Origin: JBFAPK01 sp040676675
Lineage (GTDB): Bacteria; Actinomycetota; Actinomycetes; Mycobacteriales; Micromonosporaceae
NCBI RefSeq assembly: GCF_040676675.1
Contig: NZ_JBFAPK010000039.1
Span: 17,529 to 81,528 of the forward strand
DNA: 64,000 nucleotides
Direction of reading: 5' to 3'
A program made the position numbers and the translations under genes. This document shows, one piece after another, positions 41,236-50,233 of the stretch; positions within the stretch are counted from its first letter, which is position 1; the number at the start of each line of letters is the position of its first letter. The notes under the pieces were generated by a model. It was not told where the DNA came from, did no database searches, and worked only from the letters and a program-made list of their open reading frames with translations.

Positions 41236-44025
41236 ATGGCCGGAGAGTTCCACGATGCGGCGCGGGCGTCCGGCTGGACGATCGCGGACGGCGCGGTACG
41301 CGGTCCGCACGGCACCGAGGCGTGGCTCGACGGGGGCGGAGACGGTCGTCCCGACCATGAACACCTGTGCTTCGGGGGCGAGTCGGGCGGCCACCGGTTC
41401 ACCTTCGCCGTCTCGTTCGCGGACCCGCACCGCCGATCTGACATCGCCAAGTACCGCCGCTCTGACATCGCCAAGCGGGCCCTGCACGGACCGGACGCGG
41501 TGGCCGCCGGCGCGGTGGTGCCGTGGCTGGACCGGATGCGTGAGCTGGCCGGAGTGTGGGTGCGCGCGGACGCCGGACCGTGGTGGCCGCTCGGCGGCGG
41601 GACCGGCAGCGATCGGGTCGCCCGGCCGTCGGGCCAGGTCCAGGAGCGGGTGACCGCGTGGCTGGAGACGCTGGTCCGGGACCCGGCCGCCGAGGCCGTG
41701 GGCCGTGGCGAGCGCACGCTGGAGATTCTGCGCGGTGCGGGCTGGCGGCCCGCCGTATCCCGTACCGGCAAGGCGAAGCCGGGGTTTCGCTGCCTGGCCG
41801 CCGCGACGTCGCGCGGCCCGGGCGGCGCGAAGCACCGCGTCGAGTACGTCCTCATGGGCGACGCCCGCCTGCCCGAGGCCCTGCTGTGGCGCTACGAACT
41901 GCCCGCGGTCGGCGGGAAACCGGTCGAGAAGGCGACGCTGCTGGTCGACGTCACCGGCGCGATGGACCCGGACGTGCCGCTCACGGTGGGCGGCGACCGG
42001 CTCGCCACCGTGCTCGGGGTGCTCACGCGCGAGGCACCGGCGATGGAGACGGGCGGGTCGCTGCGAGCGCGCCTGGCGCTGTTGACGGTCGCCGCCGCGC
42101 TTCGGGTGCACTGGAATTTCAGCGCCTACCGCGCCGGCTTCCGGGAAGAGCTGGGTAGCGGGTTCTCCACGCGGGAAGCACCGCCACTGGACGAGGCTGC
42201 CGCGGCGGTCCGGGCCGCACCGAACAACGGTGCGCGGTGGCTGGCGTTCGGCCTGGCCGCGGTTGAGGGCGACCTGCGCCACTTCGCTGTCGGGGCATTC
42301 GCGAAGGCCGCCGAGTTGGACACCGGAAACGCCGTGCCGCTGCTGTGGCACGGCTGGCTCCTGCGCGCCCTCGACCGCGATCTGGCGCTGGCCCAGCTCG
42401 ACCGCGCCGCCGCGGCCGGCGACATGGTCGGCCTCGCGCGCGAGCTCCAGGGAGACATTCTGCGCCTGCACGGCGACCGAGACGCCGCCCTGGCCGCCTA
42501 CGCCCGTGCCACCGAGGAGGACCCCGGACACGCGGACGGATGGCTGTCTCACGGACTGCACCTGGCCAAGTACGGCAGGGCGGCGGAAGCCGTACGGGTC
42601 CTCACCGAGGCGGCGGCGAGGCACCCCGACAGCCGGGTCGCGTACTACCTCGGCTACGCGCGGCTGCTCTCGGGCGACCGGGACGGTGCCCTCGACGCGC
42701 TGGAGGACGCGGTGCGCCGAGACCCCGGGCTCGCCTCCACCATCGTCGAGGACGCCGATCTGGCGCCGTTGCGCGGGCAACCGCGGTTCGACGCCCTTCC
42801 CGCGTTCGCGGCCGCGGAGGAGGCGGCGCTGCATCGGCGCACGCGCGACGCGGTACGGCCGACCGGGGCGGCACCGGCGCTGCCCCGGAACCGGGCGAAC
42901 GACCTCGACGCCGTCATGAACGTGCGCGACATCTTCCGCAGGCGGGTCGACGGCCACAGGAGGATCCACCCCTGGGGCGTCACCCACCCGGATACCCGCT
43001 GGTTCCTGGAGAGCGTCGGCCTGCCGCGCGAAGCCGGTACGTTCCGGCTGGATCGGTACTTCGACGGCATCGGCGGTTCGGCCCTGCGCGAGTACCATCC
43101 CGACGACCCCCACGGCCGCCTGTATGGTGCCGACCGGGTGCCCGCCGGCCTGGCGGGGCTGTTCGTCCTCGGCGAGCTCGACGGTGGCGCCGAGGCAGCG
43201 CTGGACGGGCGGACCGGCGAGGTGTACCGCGTGGCGGAGGACTTCTCCGTCAGCTGGCTCGCCACCGATCTGGAGGCGTTCCTCCTGCCCCGGTGCCTAC
43301 CCGACGACGCCTGGATCTGGCGCCTGACCACGGACACCGTCGGCCTCCTCGACGGTCCGGACGTCGCCCGCATCGGCGCGGGCAAGCTCGCCCTCGTGGT
43401 CGAGGGCCTCGACGGCAGCGGCCACGAACGGCTGCACGCGTTCCTGCGCGAACGCGGCGAGCTGCTGCACTGCCTACGCGTGACCGCAAACCTGGCCGCC
43501 GGCCTCGACCTCACCGGCATCGACCTCGCCACCTGCTGCCCCAAGCTGGCCGAGCTGCGCCTACGGAGCGGCACGGTGAACGAGTCCGTGTTCCACCACC
43601 CGGCCTTGACGAAGCTCGTGCTCAGGGAGTCGGAGTACAAAGGGACGATCCGCGACCTCGACCTCGACGCCGGATCACGGTTGTCCGAGCTGTCGCTGGA
43701 CGACTGCCTCGTGCACGCCGATACCCTCCGTGCCGGCCCGGGCTCGCCCCTGCGTTGGTTCCGCGCCGCTATCGACGAGGACTACGGGTTCGTCTTCCCG
43801 AACCGGCTGGAGTTCGACAACTGCCCCGACCTGTCCCACATCGACATCGACTTCGACGCGGGAACCTGGGAACTGGTCCTGCGCGGCAGCCTGCCCCGGC
43901 TGCGCGAGGTCAGCCAGGACGCCCGCCCGTACGGATCGTTCACCTCGACCGTGGTGGCCGCCACGCCCGCCGACAAGAAGGCGTACCAGTCAATGATCAG
44001 AAAAGGTTCGCGGCACGCCCGGTGA
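41236..44025 (+). CDS. large TPR and leucine-rich-repeat protein, function unknown
   Basis: The 929-residue cytosolic protein is built of distinct parts. An unrecognised N-terminal domain covers about 1-300. TPR repeats span about 320-500 (DTGNAVPLLWHGWLLRAL, DAALAAYARATEEDPGHADG, AVRVLTEAAARHPDSRVAYY). A globular region resembling SUKH-type proteins lies at about 600-720 (GEVYRVAEDFSVSWLATDLE). The C-terminal leucine-rich segment spans about 755-900 (LRVTANLAAGLDLTGIDLA). This mix is typical of immunity or scaffold proteins but I can name no function. A 24-base duplication occurs at 41428. The ribosome site is weak. Confidence 0.7.
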   Translation: MAGEFHDAARASGWTIADGAVRGPHGTEAWLDGGGDGRPDHEHLCFGGESGGHRFTFAVSFADPHRRSDIAKYRRSDIAKRALHGPDAVAAGAVVPWLDRMRELAGVWVRADAGPWWPLGGGTGSDRVARPSGQVQERVTAWLETLVRDPAAEAVGRGERTLEILRGAGWRPAVSRTGKAKPGFRCLAAATSRGPGGAKHRVEYVLMGDARLPEALLWRYELPAVGGKPVEKATLLVDVTGAMDPDVPLTVGGDRLATVLGVLTREAPAMETGGSLRARLALLTVAAALRVHWNFSAYRAGFREELGSGFSTREAPPLDEAAAAVRAAPNNGARWLAFGLAAVEGDLRHFAVGAFAKAAELDTGNAVPLLWHGWLLRALDRDLALAQLDRAAAAGDMVGLARELQGDILRLHGDRDAALAAYARATEEDPGHADGWLSHGLHLAKYGRAAEAVRVLTEAAARHPDSRVAYYLGYARLLSGDRDGALDALEDAVRRDPGLASTIVEDADLAPLRGQPRFDALPAFAAAEEAALHRRTRDAVRPTGAAPALPRNRANDLDAVMNVRDIFRRRVDGHRRIHPWGVTHPDTRWFLESVGLPREAGTFRLDRYFDGIGGSALREYHPDDPHGRLYGADRVPAGLAGLFVLGELDGGAEAALDGRTGEVYRVAEDFSVSWLATDLEAFLLPRCLPDDAWIWRLTTDTVGLLDGPDVARIGAGKLALVVEGLDGSGHERLHAFLRERGELLHCLRVTANLAAGLDLTGIDLATCCPKLAELRLRSGTVNESVFHHPALTKLVLRESEYKGTIRDLDLDAGSRLSELSLDDCLVHADTLRAGPGSPLRWFRAAIDEDYGFVFPNRLEFDNCPDLSHIDIDFDAGTWELVLRGSLPRLREVSQDARPYGSFTSTVVAATPADKKAYQSMIRKGSRHAR
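41428..41475 (+). repeat. 24-bp tandem duplication in the TPR gene
   Basis: Two 24-base units differing at two positions encode HRRSDIAK and YRRSDIAK in tandem. The frame is preserved. Confidence 0.9.
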
Positions 44026-44123
44026 GGCCAACCCGGGTCCCGACCGGTCCAGTCCCGGCGGAGGACCCCCGCCCCAACGAGCCACAGGCAATCCGAGTAC
44101 CACCGGCCGAGGACGAGCACGCC

Positions 44124-44681
44124 CTAACCCCGGTCGGTGGCCGGGGCGCGGAGCCCGGCGAAGACGACGGCGAGCGTCCGGCGGCGCAGGTCGGAATCCC
44201 AGCCGCCCCGCAACGCGCCCTGGCAGACGCTCTCCAGCAGGGCCAACACCTCGTCGAGCCGGATCTCGGCGCGGACCGCGCCGGCCCGCTGCGCCCGGGC
44301 CAGCAGCTCCCCCACCGCGTCGGCCAGCGAGCCGAGCGGGGCGCCCACCGGGACGTCCGTCCCCTCGGCGGAGAGCAGCCCCACCACGGCCCGGTTCGCG
44401 GCGGCGCGCTCGACCAGCCGGCCGAAGAACTCGAACAGCGCACCCGCCGGATCGCCGTACGCGACCAGCTCCGCGGCGTCGTCAGTGACCTGCCGCAGCA
44501 GCCGTTTCAGCAGCGCCCGCAACAACTCGTGCTTGGTCGGGAAGTGGCGGAAGACGGTACCGATCGCGACGCCGGCCCGGCGGGCCACCTCCTCGGTCGA
44601 CGCCTCCGGTCCGGCCTCGGCGAAGACGCGTTCGGCCGCCGCCAGGATCCGGGCCCGGTTGCGCTGAGCGTCCGCCCGCAT
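44124..44681 (-). CDS. TetR-family regulator
   Basis: The 185-residue regulator has MRADAQRNRARILAAAERVF and a helix-turn-helix (EVARRAGVAIGTVFRHFPTKHELL), followed by a helical ligand-binding domain (about 60-180). I chose ATG 44681, where TetR homology starts; there is no clear ribosome site. It lies 37 bases downstream of another TetR gene on the same strand and is convergent with the TPR gene. Target genes and ligand are unknown. Confidence 0.82.
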   Translation of the reverse strand: MRADAQRNRARILAAAERVFAEAGPEASTEEVARRAGVAIGTVFRHFPTKHELLRALLKRLLRQVTDDAAELVAYGDPAGALFEFFGRLVERAAANRAVVGLLSAEGTDVPVGAPLGSLADAVGELLARAQRAGAVRAEIRLDEVLALLESVCQGALRGGWDSDLRRRTLAVVFAGLRAPATDRG

Positions 44682-44718
44682 CGGCCGGGTCGCGTCACCG
44701 AACAAGATCAGCCACCAC

Positions 44719-45399
44719 TCAGTACCGCGCCCGTTCTCTCGCGTCGAACCCGCTCGCCGGGGTGGCGAGCATGGCGTCGAGGCCACGCTCGAAGAGATCG
44801 TCGTCGTTCCACGGCCCCTCGTCCAGATGCCCGGAGGCGACGAGGGTGGGATAGGCGGTGGGGTTCGCGGCCAGTTGTCGCCGCGCCACGGCCCGCGCCT
44901 CGGGATCCGCCGTCGTTCGCCAGGTGGTTTCGGTGAGGGCCGCGCCGATCACGTAGTTGGCCACCATCCGGGTGACCACCGCGAGGTGCACGCCCGTGTG
45001 ACCACCGCGGACGAGCGCCGACTGCAGGAACTCGGTACGGGCGAGGACATTGGGACCGAGCATCGGTCGCCCGATCAGGTTGGGCGCCCAGGGATGGCGG
45101 AGCATGGCGCCGCGCCACCCGGACGTCAACGCCCGCACGTCGTCGCGCCAGTCGCCTTCGGCCGGAAGCGGCACCTCGCCGAAGATCTCGTCGAGGGCCA
45201 GGTCGAGGACGTCGTCCTTGGTCTTCACGTGCCAGTAGAGCGCGGTCGAGGTGACCGCGAGGCGCTGGGCCAGACGCCGCATCGTCAGCCCGTCGATGCC
45301 GTGCTCGTCCAGCAGCGCGACCGCCGCCTCGACGATGCGCGCACGGGTCAGGGGCGCCGCCCGGCGGGGGCCGCGCCGCTCCTCGCGGAGCCAGATCAT
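44719..45399 (-). CDS. TetR-family regulator with tetracycline-repressor-like C-terminal domain
   Basis: About 226 residues: LTRARIVEAAVALLDEHGID and RRLAQRLAVTSTALYWHVKTKDDVL form the DNA-binding domain. The C-terminal part (DVRALTSGWRGAMLRHPWAPNL) matches TetR_C_1 ligand domains. ATG 45399 is used; an in-frame GTG at 45465 would add 22 residues rich in Gly and Arg. A perfect operator-like palindrome at 45497-45515 lies just upstream, so autoregulation is likely, and the divergent gene at 45633 could share it. Confidence 0.85.
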   Translation of the reverse strand: MIWLREERRGPRRAAPLTRARIVEAAVALLDEHGIDGLTMRRLAQRLAVTSTALYWHVKTKDDVLDLALDEIFGEVPLPAEGDWRDDVRALTSGWRGAMLRHPWAPNLIGRPMLGPNVLARTEFLQSALVRGGHTGVHLAVVTRMVANYVIGAALTETTWRTTADPEARAVARRQLAANPTAYPTLVASGHLDEGPWNDDDLFERGLDAMLATPASGFDARERARY

Positions 45400-45496
45400 G
45401 CCGGCCCCACCGCCACGCCGGCCACCCGGCTCCCCGGCCGGCGATCCACTCAACTCGGTCGCGTCCACCCGCGACACTCTAGTACAGTGCGCAGGC

Positions 45497-45515
45497 AACT
45501 TAACGTTGTTAAGTT
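45497..45515. promoter_or_regulatory. TetR operator palindrome
   Basis: AACTTAACGTTGTTAAGTT has two perfect 8-base arms around GTT. This AT-rich 19-base dyad stands out in GC-rich DNA. It is positioned upstream of the TetR gene starting at 45399 and divergent to the small gene at 45633. Confidence 0.7.
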
Positions 45516-45632
45516 ACTTGTTCATCGTTCAGTAACGTCGCGCGACCGCCGCGGGCTGCCACCGGCGACCCCCGGACGCGCCGGCAGACCGAACGGCAGC
45601 CTTCCTCCCGCCGGAAAGGACGCCACCGACCG

Positions 45633-45860
45633 ATGCCACTGATCCGGATACAGCTGGACAGCGACCGGTACACCGCCCGCCGGGTGCGCGAACTCCAGCA
45701 GGCCGGCAAGGTCCACCACGAGTCCCGGAACGCCGCCCGCGACGAGGTCTGGCGGCGCGGGCGTACCCCCGCCGCCGAGCCGGTCTTCGTCGGCATCACG
45801 AACGGCGAGCCCGTCCGACTCATCTACGACGTCGAGGTCTACCCGGAGGCGACCCCCTGA
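45633..45860 (+). CDS. small protein of unknown function
   Basis: The 75-residue protein is basic in its first half (YTARRVRELQQAGKVHHESRN) and ends with a beta-rich segment (PVFVGITNGEPVRLIYDVEV). No membrane segment or signal is visible and I recognise no family. The ATG follows GGAAAGGA. It may share regulation with the divergent TetR gene, or be read with the Crp gene 57 bases downstream. Confidence 0.65.
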   Translation: MPLIRIQLDSDRYTARRVRELQQAGKVHHESRNAARDEVWRRGRTPAAEPVFVGITNGEPVRLIYDVEVYPEATP

Positions 45861-45905
45861 CCGGGCGCCCCGGCGTCGTCCTCCCGGGACGATGCACCGC
45901 CGGCC

Positions 45906-45911
45906 TATGCT
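45906..45911 (+). promoter_or_regulatory. leaderless -10 element of the Crp/Fnr gene
   Basis: TATGCT (TAnnnT) ends six bases before the ATG at 45918, and no ribosome site is present. This is the pattern of a leaderless message. Confidence 0.55.
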
Positions 45912-45917
45912 GGTTCG

Positions 45918-46514
45918 ATGGTGGCGGTGGCCGAGGCGTACGCGGCGCTGGACGAGGGGCTCCGGAGCTGGGGTGAGCTGCCCGACGCCGAACTCGCCAA
46001 CGCCCACGCCATCTTCCGGCCACGCCGGGTGCCGGCCCGGACCCTGCTGCAACGCGCCGGCGAGCCGGTCGAGCACGTCTGGTTCATCGTGCGCGGGTTG
46101 ACCCGCATGTACTACGTCGCCGAGGGCGGGGCCGAACGCACCAAGGGGTTCCGGGCCGAGGGTGAGCTGGTCTGCTCGTACGCCTCGGCGCTACGCGGCG
46201 CACCCTCGCGGCAGTTCATCGAGACGCTGGAGCCGACCGAGCTGCTGGTCGCCCACCAGCCGGCGTTCGCCCGGCTCCGCGCCCGTCATCCGGCCTGGGC
46301 GACGGTACTCGGCGCGATGACCGAACGGCTCTTCCTCGACGAGGAGCGCCGCCACCGCGCCCTGCTGACCCAGGATGCCGCCGCCCGGTACCACGCCTTC
46401 GTCACCGAGCGGCCGGCGCTGGCCGCGCGACTCACCCAGCGCCAGATCGCCGCCTACGTCGGCGTCGCCCCGGAGACGCTCAGCCGGATCCGGGCCGAGA
46501 CGCCAACCGTGTGA
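45918..46514 (+). CDS. Crp/Fnr-family transcriptional regulator
   Basis: The 198-residue regulator has a cyclic-nucleotide-binding-type beta-roll (about 25-120; RTLLQRAGEPVEHVWFIVRG, GELVCSYASAL) and a shortened C-terminal helix-turn-helix (LTQRQIAAYVGVAPETLSRI). No FNR-type Cys cluster is present. It is 68 bases upstream of an oxidoreductase gene whose promoter carries TTGAC-N4-GTCAA, the spacing of Crp/Fnr dyads. It probably activates that gene. The effector is unknown. Confidence 0.88.
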   Translation: MVAVAEAYAALDEGLRSWGELPDAELANAHAIFRPRRVPARTLLQRAGEPVEHVWFIVRGLTRMYYVAEGGAERTKGFRAEGELVCSYASALRGAPSRQFIETLEPTELLVAHQPAFARLRARHPAWATVLGAMTERLFLDEERRHRALLTQDAAARYHAFVTERPALAARLTQRQIAAYVGVAPETLSRIRAETPTV

Positions 46515-46533
46515 CGTGGCAGACCGCCCGGCC

Positions 46534-46575
46534 TTGACGTGGGTCAAGGCCGCCGGCCGGCCCGCTCCCTAGCGT
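46534..46575 (+). promoter_or_regulatory. Crp/Fnr-type dyad and leaderless promoter of the oxidoreductase gene
   Basis: TTGAC-GTGG-GTCAA (46534-46547; extended CCTTGAC/GTCAAGG) is a perfect dyad. TAGCGT (46570-46575) is seven bases before the ATG at 46583, indicating a leaderless start. The dyad centre then lies about 42 bases before the start of transcription, the class II activator position for Crp/Fnr proteins. No -35 box is present, as expected for an activated promoter. Confidence 0.65.
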
Positions 46576-46582
46576 CGACGGC

Positions 46583-47431
46583 ATGGACCAAGAAGAGATG
46601 ACCGCGGTCGGCGTCGAGGCGTTCGGCCAGCCGCTGCGCCGACTGCGCCTGCCCATCACCGCCCCCCGGTACGGCGAGGTGCTCGTCCGGGTGGCGGCCG
46701 CCGCGGTCAACCCCGCCGACCTGGGCATGGTCGCCGGCCGGTACCGCTGGTCGCAGCCCGTCCGGTTCCCCCTCGTGCCCGGCTACGACGTCGCCGGCAC
46801 CGTCGTGGGTACCGGCCAGCCGGTGCTCGCCTTCACCCTGCACAAGGCGACCCAGCGCGGTGGGTACGCGCAGTTCGTCACCCTGCCCGAGGAGTTGGTC
46901 GTGCCGCTGCCCGACGGGCTGACCGCCCCGGAGGCGGTACCGCTACTGCTGGCGGGAATGACGGCGTGGCAGGCGCTCGACGCCGTCGGCGAGGTCGGCA
47001 CGCTGCTGGTGAACGGCCCGCGCGGGGCGATCGGCGGCCTGGCTGCACAGCTGGCCGCCGCGCGCGGCATCACCGTCGTACCGCCCGACGACCCGGGACC
47101 GGTCGACGCCGCGCTCGACGTCGTCGGGGGCACGGTGGCGCGGGCGGCCTTCGACCGCGTACGCGACGACGGCCGGTACGTCACCGTGGTCCCCGAGTTC
47201 TGGGTCCCGGGTGGCCCGTTCACCGCCGAGCGGGGCATCACGCCGCGGGTCGTCTCGGTACGTCACGACCGGGCCCAACTCGTCGGTCTGGTCGAGCGGC
47301 TCGCCGCCGGTACGCTGACCGCCCCCGTCGGCAAGGTGCTGCCGCTGACCGAGGCGGCCGAGGCACACCGGCTCGTCGGGCGGGCCGCGGGCGCGCCGAG
47401 GGTCGCCGGCAAGGTCGTGCTGGTGCCCTGA
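46583..47431 (+). CDS. zinc-independent quinone oxidoreductase-like dehydrogenase (MDR family)
   Basis: This is a 282-residue medium-chain dehydrogenase/reductase: VAAAAVNPADLGMVAGRY and FPLVPGYDVAGTVVGTG are the substrate-domain blocks. LLVNGPRGAIGGLAAQLAA is a modified nucleotide-binding motif (family form GAxGGVG). It lacks zinc ligands, as in NADPH:quinone reductases. It is shorter than the usual 310-330 residues because a loop between strands is reduced. Likely function: NADPH-dependent reduction of quinones or enones, perhaps in stress response under the adjacent Crp/Fnr regulator. Confidence 0.82.
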   Translation: MDQEEMTAVGVEAFGQPLRRLRLPITAPRYGEVLVRVAAAAVNPADLGMVAGRYRWSQPVRFPLVPGYDVAGTVVGTGQPVLAFTLHKATQRGGYAQFVTLPEELVVPLPDGLTAPEAVPLLLAGMTAWQALDAVGEVGTLLVNGPRGAIGGLAAQLAAARGITVVPPDDPGPVDAALDVVGGTVARAAFDRVRDDGRYVTVVPEFWVPGGPFTAERGITPRVVSVRHDRAQLVGLVERLAAGTLTAPVGKVLPLTEAAEAHRLVGRAAGAPRVAGKVVLVP

Positions 47432-47440
47432 GCCGCGGCC

Positions 47441-47473
47441 CGGCGGGCGGTGGGTCAACCTCTCCGCCCGCCG
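47441..47473. terminator. hairpin terminator between convergent genes
   Basis: CGGCGGGCGG (47441-47450) and CCGCCCGCCG (47464-47473) pair perfectly around a 13-base loop in the 47-base gap. Confidence 0.6.
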
Positions 47474-47478
47474 TGGCG

Positions 47479-48513
47479 TCAGCTCGCCAGCAGCTCCCGG
47501 ACCCGGGGCACCACCTTGGTGGCGTACAGCTCGACGGTGTTCATCGACAGTTCGTGCGGCAGGGTGCCGGCGGTGTACTTCAGGTTGAAGCGCTGGATCC
47601 CGAGGGCCCGTACCGTCTTCGCGATCTTGTTGGCCACGGTCTCCGGCGAACCGACGTGCCAGGCACCCTCGGCGATGTCGTTCTCCAGCCGGTCCCGGGT
47701 CATCGGAGGCCACCCGCGCTCCCGGCCGATCCGGTTGAACATGACCCGCACGTGCGGCCAGAGCAGGTCGGCCGCCTCCTGGTCGGTACCGGCGACGAAG
47801 CCGGGGGCGTGCACCGCGACCGGCAGGCGCTCCTTGCCGAACTCGGCCAGCGCCCGGTGGTACAGGTCGACGTAGGGGGCGAACCGGGCCGGGTCGCCGC
47901 CGATGACGGCCAGCACCAGCGGGAAGCCGTACCGGGCGGCGCGCACCACCGACTCGGGGCTGCCACCGACGCCGATCCAGGTACGGATCCGGCCGGACTC
48001 GGTCTTCGGGTAGACCTGCTGGTTCTTCAGCCCGGCGCGTACCGTGCCCTCCCAGGTCACCGGCCCCTCGGTCAGCAGCCGCGACATCAGGTCGGCCTTC
48101 TCCTCGAAGAGCCGGTCGTAGTCGGTCAGGTCGTACCCGAACAGTGGGAACGACTCCGTGAACGAGCCGCGACCCAGGATGATCTCGGCGCGGCCGTTCG
48201 AGACCGCGTCGAGGGTGGCGAACCGCTCGAAGACCCGTACCGGGTCGTCGGAGCTGAGCACCGTCACCGCCGTACCGAGCCGGATCCGCTCGGTACGCCC
48301 GGCGATGGTGGCCAGCACGATCTCCGGGGACGAGACCGCGAAGTCGTCGCGGTGGTGCTCGCCGAGGCCGAAGCCGTCGACGCCGAGCCGGTCCGCGAGG
48401 ACCGCCTCCTCCACCACGTTCCGGATCACCTGCGCGTACGGGATCCGCTTGCCGTCGGCGCCGCTCGTGACGTCGCCGAAGCTGTCCAGCCCGAACTCCA
48501 GCGCGGATGTCAT
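47479..48513 (-). CDS. LLM-class flavin-dependent oxidoreductase
   Basis: This is a 344-residue bacterial-luciferase-like monooxygenase: DGFGLGEHHRDDF (about 46-58), RIRLGTAVTVLSSDDPVRVFE and GRAEIILGRGSF are family blocks for FMN or F420 binding. The substrate is unknown. GAGG in AGGAGGAAACGG lies eight bases before ATG 48513, which decides the start over a longer in-frame extension. It stands alone and converges with the quinone-oxidoreductase-like gene. Confidence 0.88.
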   Translation of the reverse strand: MTSALEFGLDSFGDVTSGADGKRIPYAQVIRNVVEEAVLADRLGVDGFGLGEHHRDDFAVSSPEIVLATIAGRTERIRLGTAVTVLSSDDPVRVFERFATLDAVSNGRAEIILGRGSFTESFPLFGYDLTDYDRLFEEKADLMSRLLTEGPVTWEGTVRAGLKNQQVYPKTESGRIRTWIGVGGSPESVVRAARYGFPLVLAVIGGDPARFAPYVDLYHRALAEFGKERLPVAVHAPGFVAGTDQEAADLLWPHVRVMFNRIGRERGWPPMTRDRLENDIAEGAWHVGSPETVANKIAKTVRALGIQRFNLKYTAGTLPHELSMNTVELYATKVVPRVRELLAS

Positions 48514-48683
48514 GTCCGTTTCCTCCTGGCCTCGATCCGCCGGCCGGACCCGTACGTCCGCCGCCGTCCGGCCATGTAACCGGGGCGTCGGCCGTCCCAT
48601 TCCCGCGCCGGCCGCCGGAAAACCCGCCCCAGCAGGTGACAGCGCGGGATCGGGAACTCCGATCTCCTCGGCAACCGCTTCAG

Positions 48684-50034
48684 CTACGGATGAGGCGAGT
48701 CAGCGCCGGCCCGGCTGTCCAGTTCGTCGAGCCGGCCGCTCTGCAGATGGGTGATGTCGCCGCCGCAGTCCAGCGCGGCGTCGAGCAGCATGGCGAGCGA
48801 GGTGCCGTAGACCGGCACGTCGGCGGGCTCGTCGACCAGGCGGAACTCACCATCGTCGGGGTGTCGGTGCGCGCCGGGCTCCACCCGACAGGCGATCCAG
48901 TGCGGCGTCTCCGTCTCGTGGTCGAGAGCCGCACCGATACACCGGCCGTCGGCGAGCTCGATGAGAGAGACGATGGGCAGGGTCTCCCGCCAGATCTGGC
49001 GGTGCTCGGCGGCCGGAAGCAGCCGCCACGCGCCGCCGAAGAGCGTCGCCGAGCCGATGCGCCGGTAGAGCGCGACGAGTTCGGCGGACGCGTTGTACAG
49101 GCGATCCGGCTGCGGCGGAGTCGTCTCGTGATCGCGCACGATCCGGTCGACCACGTCGTCGATCCGGACCGCGGCGGGCGCCACGTACCAGCCCACGACC
49201 GGTCTCAGCGCACCGTCGCCATCCTGCGCCACGCCCATCGGGCCGGCGTACAGAGTGTTCGCCCCCGCCACGCAGGTACGGATACAGCCGCGCGATCCAG
49301 CCGGTGACCACCTCGCCCCCGTACGCGTCGGCCGGGTTGTAGATCCGCCGCCAGAAGTCGCGGTCCACGTCGCCCGCCGCGGCCCGCACGAACTGTTGGG
49401 TGATCGGCACGAGCGAACGGCACCACGCCTCCAGCCCGAAAGCGGCGACGGCGTCCACCCGGCCCCGGATCTTCTCCCAGTCCGCGACAGTGCCGGTGAG
49501 AGAGATCGACGGGATGCCGCAGACACACCTCAACCAGTACGAGAAGTACGGGGAGTAGGCGTCGAGCAGCACCACCCGACCCGCGACCCGTTCGACGTGC
49601 GTACTGGTGCTGAAATCGCACTCGAACAGGTCCGGTCCGCCCGTATCGGCGAGCAGCGACTTGCCGAACCGCTGCACCATCCCGCCCCAGGAGTCGGCAT
49701 CCCTCGGCATCGGCCCGTCCAGGGAGACCTCGATCCGCTTGCGGCCGGCGTGACCGACCAGTCGAGGGCGTAGCTCCTCGGCATGCAGGCGGACGTGCTC
49801 GGCGACACCCTGCGCGATGGTCAGCCACACCACGTCCGGGGAGAGCACGAGCGGACGGTGATCGGCGAACGCGCGGGCGACCGCGCCGAGCAGCGGGTGC
49901 ACACCGTCGGGCGCGAGCACCGGCAGCGCTGGGTCACCGCCCACGGCTAGCGCGTCCGGAAAGAGTTCGCCGAGCGGCTGGGTGGGGAGCGCCTCCGCCG
50001 CGGGCGTGACGTCGTCGACCGGAAACGTGATCAC
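48684..50034 (-). pseudogene. DUF4419 protein, frameshifted
   Basis: Two overlapping frames make one protein of about 450 residues. The first frame (from 50034) gives the N-terminal DUF4419 part: DVVWLTIAQGVAEHV, RKRIEVSLDGPM, CVCGIPSISLTGTVADWEK, then GWIARLYPYLRGG. Homologous sequence continues in another frame with NTLYAGPMGVAQDGDGALRP and runs to 48684. One extra base in the C5 run at 49262-49266 explains the shift; removing it gives LRGGANTLYAG. This is either a real disruption or a sequencing error. The function of DUF4419 is unknown. Downstream of the break the first frame has no recognisable sequence. Confidence 0.75.
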
Positions 50035-50233
50035 CCGGCCACCCTAACCAGGCGACGCAGGAGACCCTCGGTCCTCGGCGGTCACACTGGCCGCACGCCT
50101 CATTCCTGAGGCGGGATCGGATGACCGGCGAATGCGGCGGCGACGTTTGCCGGACCGCCCACGGTGCGTCCCGGTGCGAGGCATGCTCAGGTGGTGGCGG
50201 CGACGCGCCGTACGTGGCGAAGGGGTGCGCGGC

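Noticed and set aside
48684..50034. Treating the DUF4419 region as two separate genes
   Set aside because: The first frame loses similarity exactly where the second frame gains it, around the C5 run, and the second lacks its own start signal.
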